A DNA stretch of 6,701 nucleotides from an uncultured Solirubrobacteraceae bacterium (GTDB lineage Bacteria; Actinomycetota; Thermoleophilia; Solirubrobacterales; Solirubrobacteraceae): NCBI GenBank assembly GCA_955652345.1, contig CATPBV010000180.1:1-6701 (forward strand), in the 5' to 3' direction. The notes below the pieces were generated by a model that worked only from the letters and a program-made list of their open reading frames with translations, was not told where the DNA came from and ran no database searches. A program made the translations under genes and the position numbers. Below are positions 5,918 to 6,701 of the stretch, one piece after another; position 1 is the first letter of the stretch, and the number at the start of each line of letters is the position of its first letter.

Positions 5918-6113
5918 CGCTTCACCTACAGCGTAGAGCGATCGGTCGCACTTCTCCGCTGCGCGAGGCGGGGAGCCGACAGGGCGGACCGCGGCGCGAC
6001 CTCGCTCTGCGGCGGGATTGTGGTATCACTCCGCAGTCCGCTTGGCCGACTTGAGAGAGAGGGAGTCGCCTGTCGGGTGGAGCCAGATCGCGAATGAGAG
6101 GACCTCAGCGGCG
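5918..6113. other. Divergent intergenic region between folE2 and the sigma factor gene
   Basis: This 196-base gap must hold the promoters of two divergent genes. I see the folE2 ribosome site (5922-5927, minus strand) and, on the plus strand, an extended -10-like TGGTATCAC (6021-6029) without a credible -35. A purine-rich run AGAGAGAGGGAG (6054-6065) and a GAGAGGA (6096-6102) lie ahead of the sigma factor start, the latter 11 bases from its ATG. No riboswitch, tRNA or strong hairpin is recognisable. Promoter calls here are weak. Confidence 0.4.
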
Positions 6114-6701
6114 ATGAGCGACACGGGAATTGTCCTGCTGACCGACGAGGCTCCAATCACGGAGTCGGACGAGTTGCGGCCGCTCATCGCCGATGGCCAG
6201 GAGCGGGGCTTCGTGACGTTCGACCAGGTCTCCCGGTGCCTGGAGGAGGTCGAGTTCACCAAGGAGCAGGTCCAGGAGCTGCACACCTACCTGGACGATC
6301 AGGGGATCGAGATCGTCGACTCCGACGGCAGGCTGGCCAAGTCCGACGCCGGCAACGTCGAGTCGACGGCCGAGCAGGCCGCCGAGCCCACCCCGGACCA
6401 GCGCAAGAAGGTCCAGGTCGACCTGACGATCGAGCCGAGCCTCGACTCGCTGCGACTGTACTTGCGGTCGATCGGGCGGGTCGACCTGCTGACGGCCGAG
6501 CAGGAGGTGACCCTGGCTCGCCGCATCGAGCGCGGTGACATGAGCGCCAAGCAGCAGATGATCGAGGCCAACCTGCGGCTCGTCGTCTCGATTGCGAAGA
6601 GCTATCTGGGGCGCGGATTGACGTTCCTGGACCTGATCCAGGAGGGATCGATGGGCCTGATCCGAGCGGTCGAGAAGTTCGACTACCGCCGGGGCTACAA
6701 G
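6114..6701 (+). CDS. rpoD: Primary-type RNA polymerase sigma-70 factor, N-terminal part
   Basis: Codons 1-196 of a sigma factor that runs off the right edge; the frame is open to the last base. It directs RNA polymerase to promoters. Residues ~21-70 resemble region 1.1 (LIADGQERGFVTFDQVS, then LDDQGIEIVD), a mark of primary (group 1) sigma factors. An acidic linker (71-105) follows, then region 1.2 (LDSLRLYLRSIGRVDLLTAE, ARRIERGD, ~110-142). Regions 2.1-2.2 follow: EANLRLVVSIAKSYLGRG (151-168) and the sigma-70 signature DLIQEGSMGLIRAVEKFD (173-190), the core-polymerase contact. The window ends at GYK, just as the -10 recognition region begins. The ATG at 6114 has GAGAGGA 11 bases upstream, somewhat far, but no better in-frame start exists. 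A 7-codon ORF ends in an ATGA overlap with this start. No dnaG precedes it, unlike the classical rpoD locus. Group 1 versus a close group 2 paralogue cannot be settled without the rest. Confidence 0.93.
   Translation, partial: MSDTGIVLLTDEAPITESDELRPLIADGQERGFVTFDQVSRCLEEVEFTKEQVQELHTYLDDQGIEIVDSDGRLAKSDAGNVESTAEQAAEPTPDQRKKVQVDLTIEPSLDSLRLYLRSIGRVDLLTAEQEVTLARRIERGDMSAKQQMIEANLRLVVSIAKSYLGRGLTFLDLIQEGSMGLIRAVEKFDYRRGYK

Overview
The window is GC-rich throughout, with GTG, TTG and ATG starts. Its gene content points to a high-GC actinobacterium, most likely of the Thermoleophilia/Solirubrobacterales type. That placement is inferred from protein style: the ClpP active-site wording, the sigma factor N-terminus and the symporter plus small membrane protein pair. 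No rRNA or marker gene confirms it. I see no phage genes, insertion sequences, CRISPR arrays, tRNAs or rRNAs. This looks like ordinary chromosome.

Layout: (1) 1-191 (+) is the tail of a small conserved, possibly UspA-like protein. (2) 279-1940 (+) is a complete SSS-family solute symporter. Nine bases later, at 1950-2309 (+), comes a two-helix membrane protein that is probably translationally coupled to it. (3) 4341-2321 (-) is a compact three-gene run with 23-24 base gaps: a zinc-type alcohol dehydrogenase, an orphan clpP and an OsmC-family peroxidase. (4) 4374-4955 (+) is pgsA, divergent from the dehydrogenase across a very short gap. (5) 5917-4916 (-) is a FolE2/MptA-type GTP cyclohydrolase whose end overlaps the end of pgsA by 40 bp, with a GC-rich hairpin sitting in the overlap. 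(6) 6114-6701 (+) is the first 196 codons of a primary-type sigma-70 factor, cut by the window edge.

How the genes may work together: the symporter pair should form one membrane transport unit of unknown substrate. The minus-strand run combines redox detoxification (dehydrogenase, OsmC) with protein quality control (ClpP), so a shared stress-linked operon is plausible but inferred. pgsA (phosphatidylglycerol synthesis), folE2 (pterin/folate entry step) and the sigma factor are housekeeping genes with no obvious functional link.

I found no clearly undescribed system. The most worthwhile leads are the symporter plus two-helix partner with an altered sodium-site motif, the orphan clpP in a detoxification context, the carboxylate-substituted structural zinc site and shortened loop in the dehydrogenase, and the hairpin/stop-codon overlap between pgsA and folE2.
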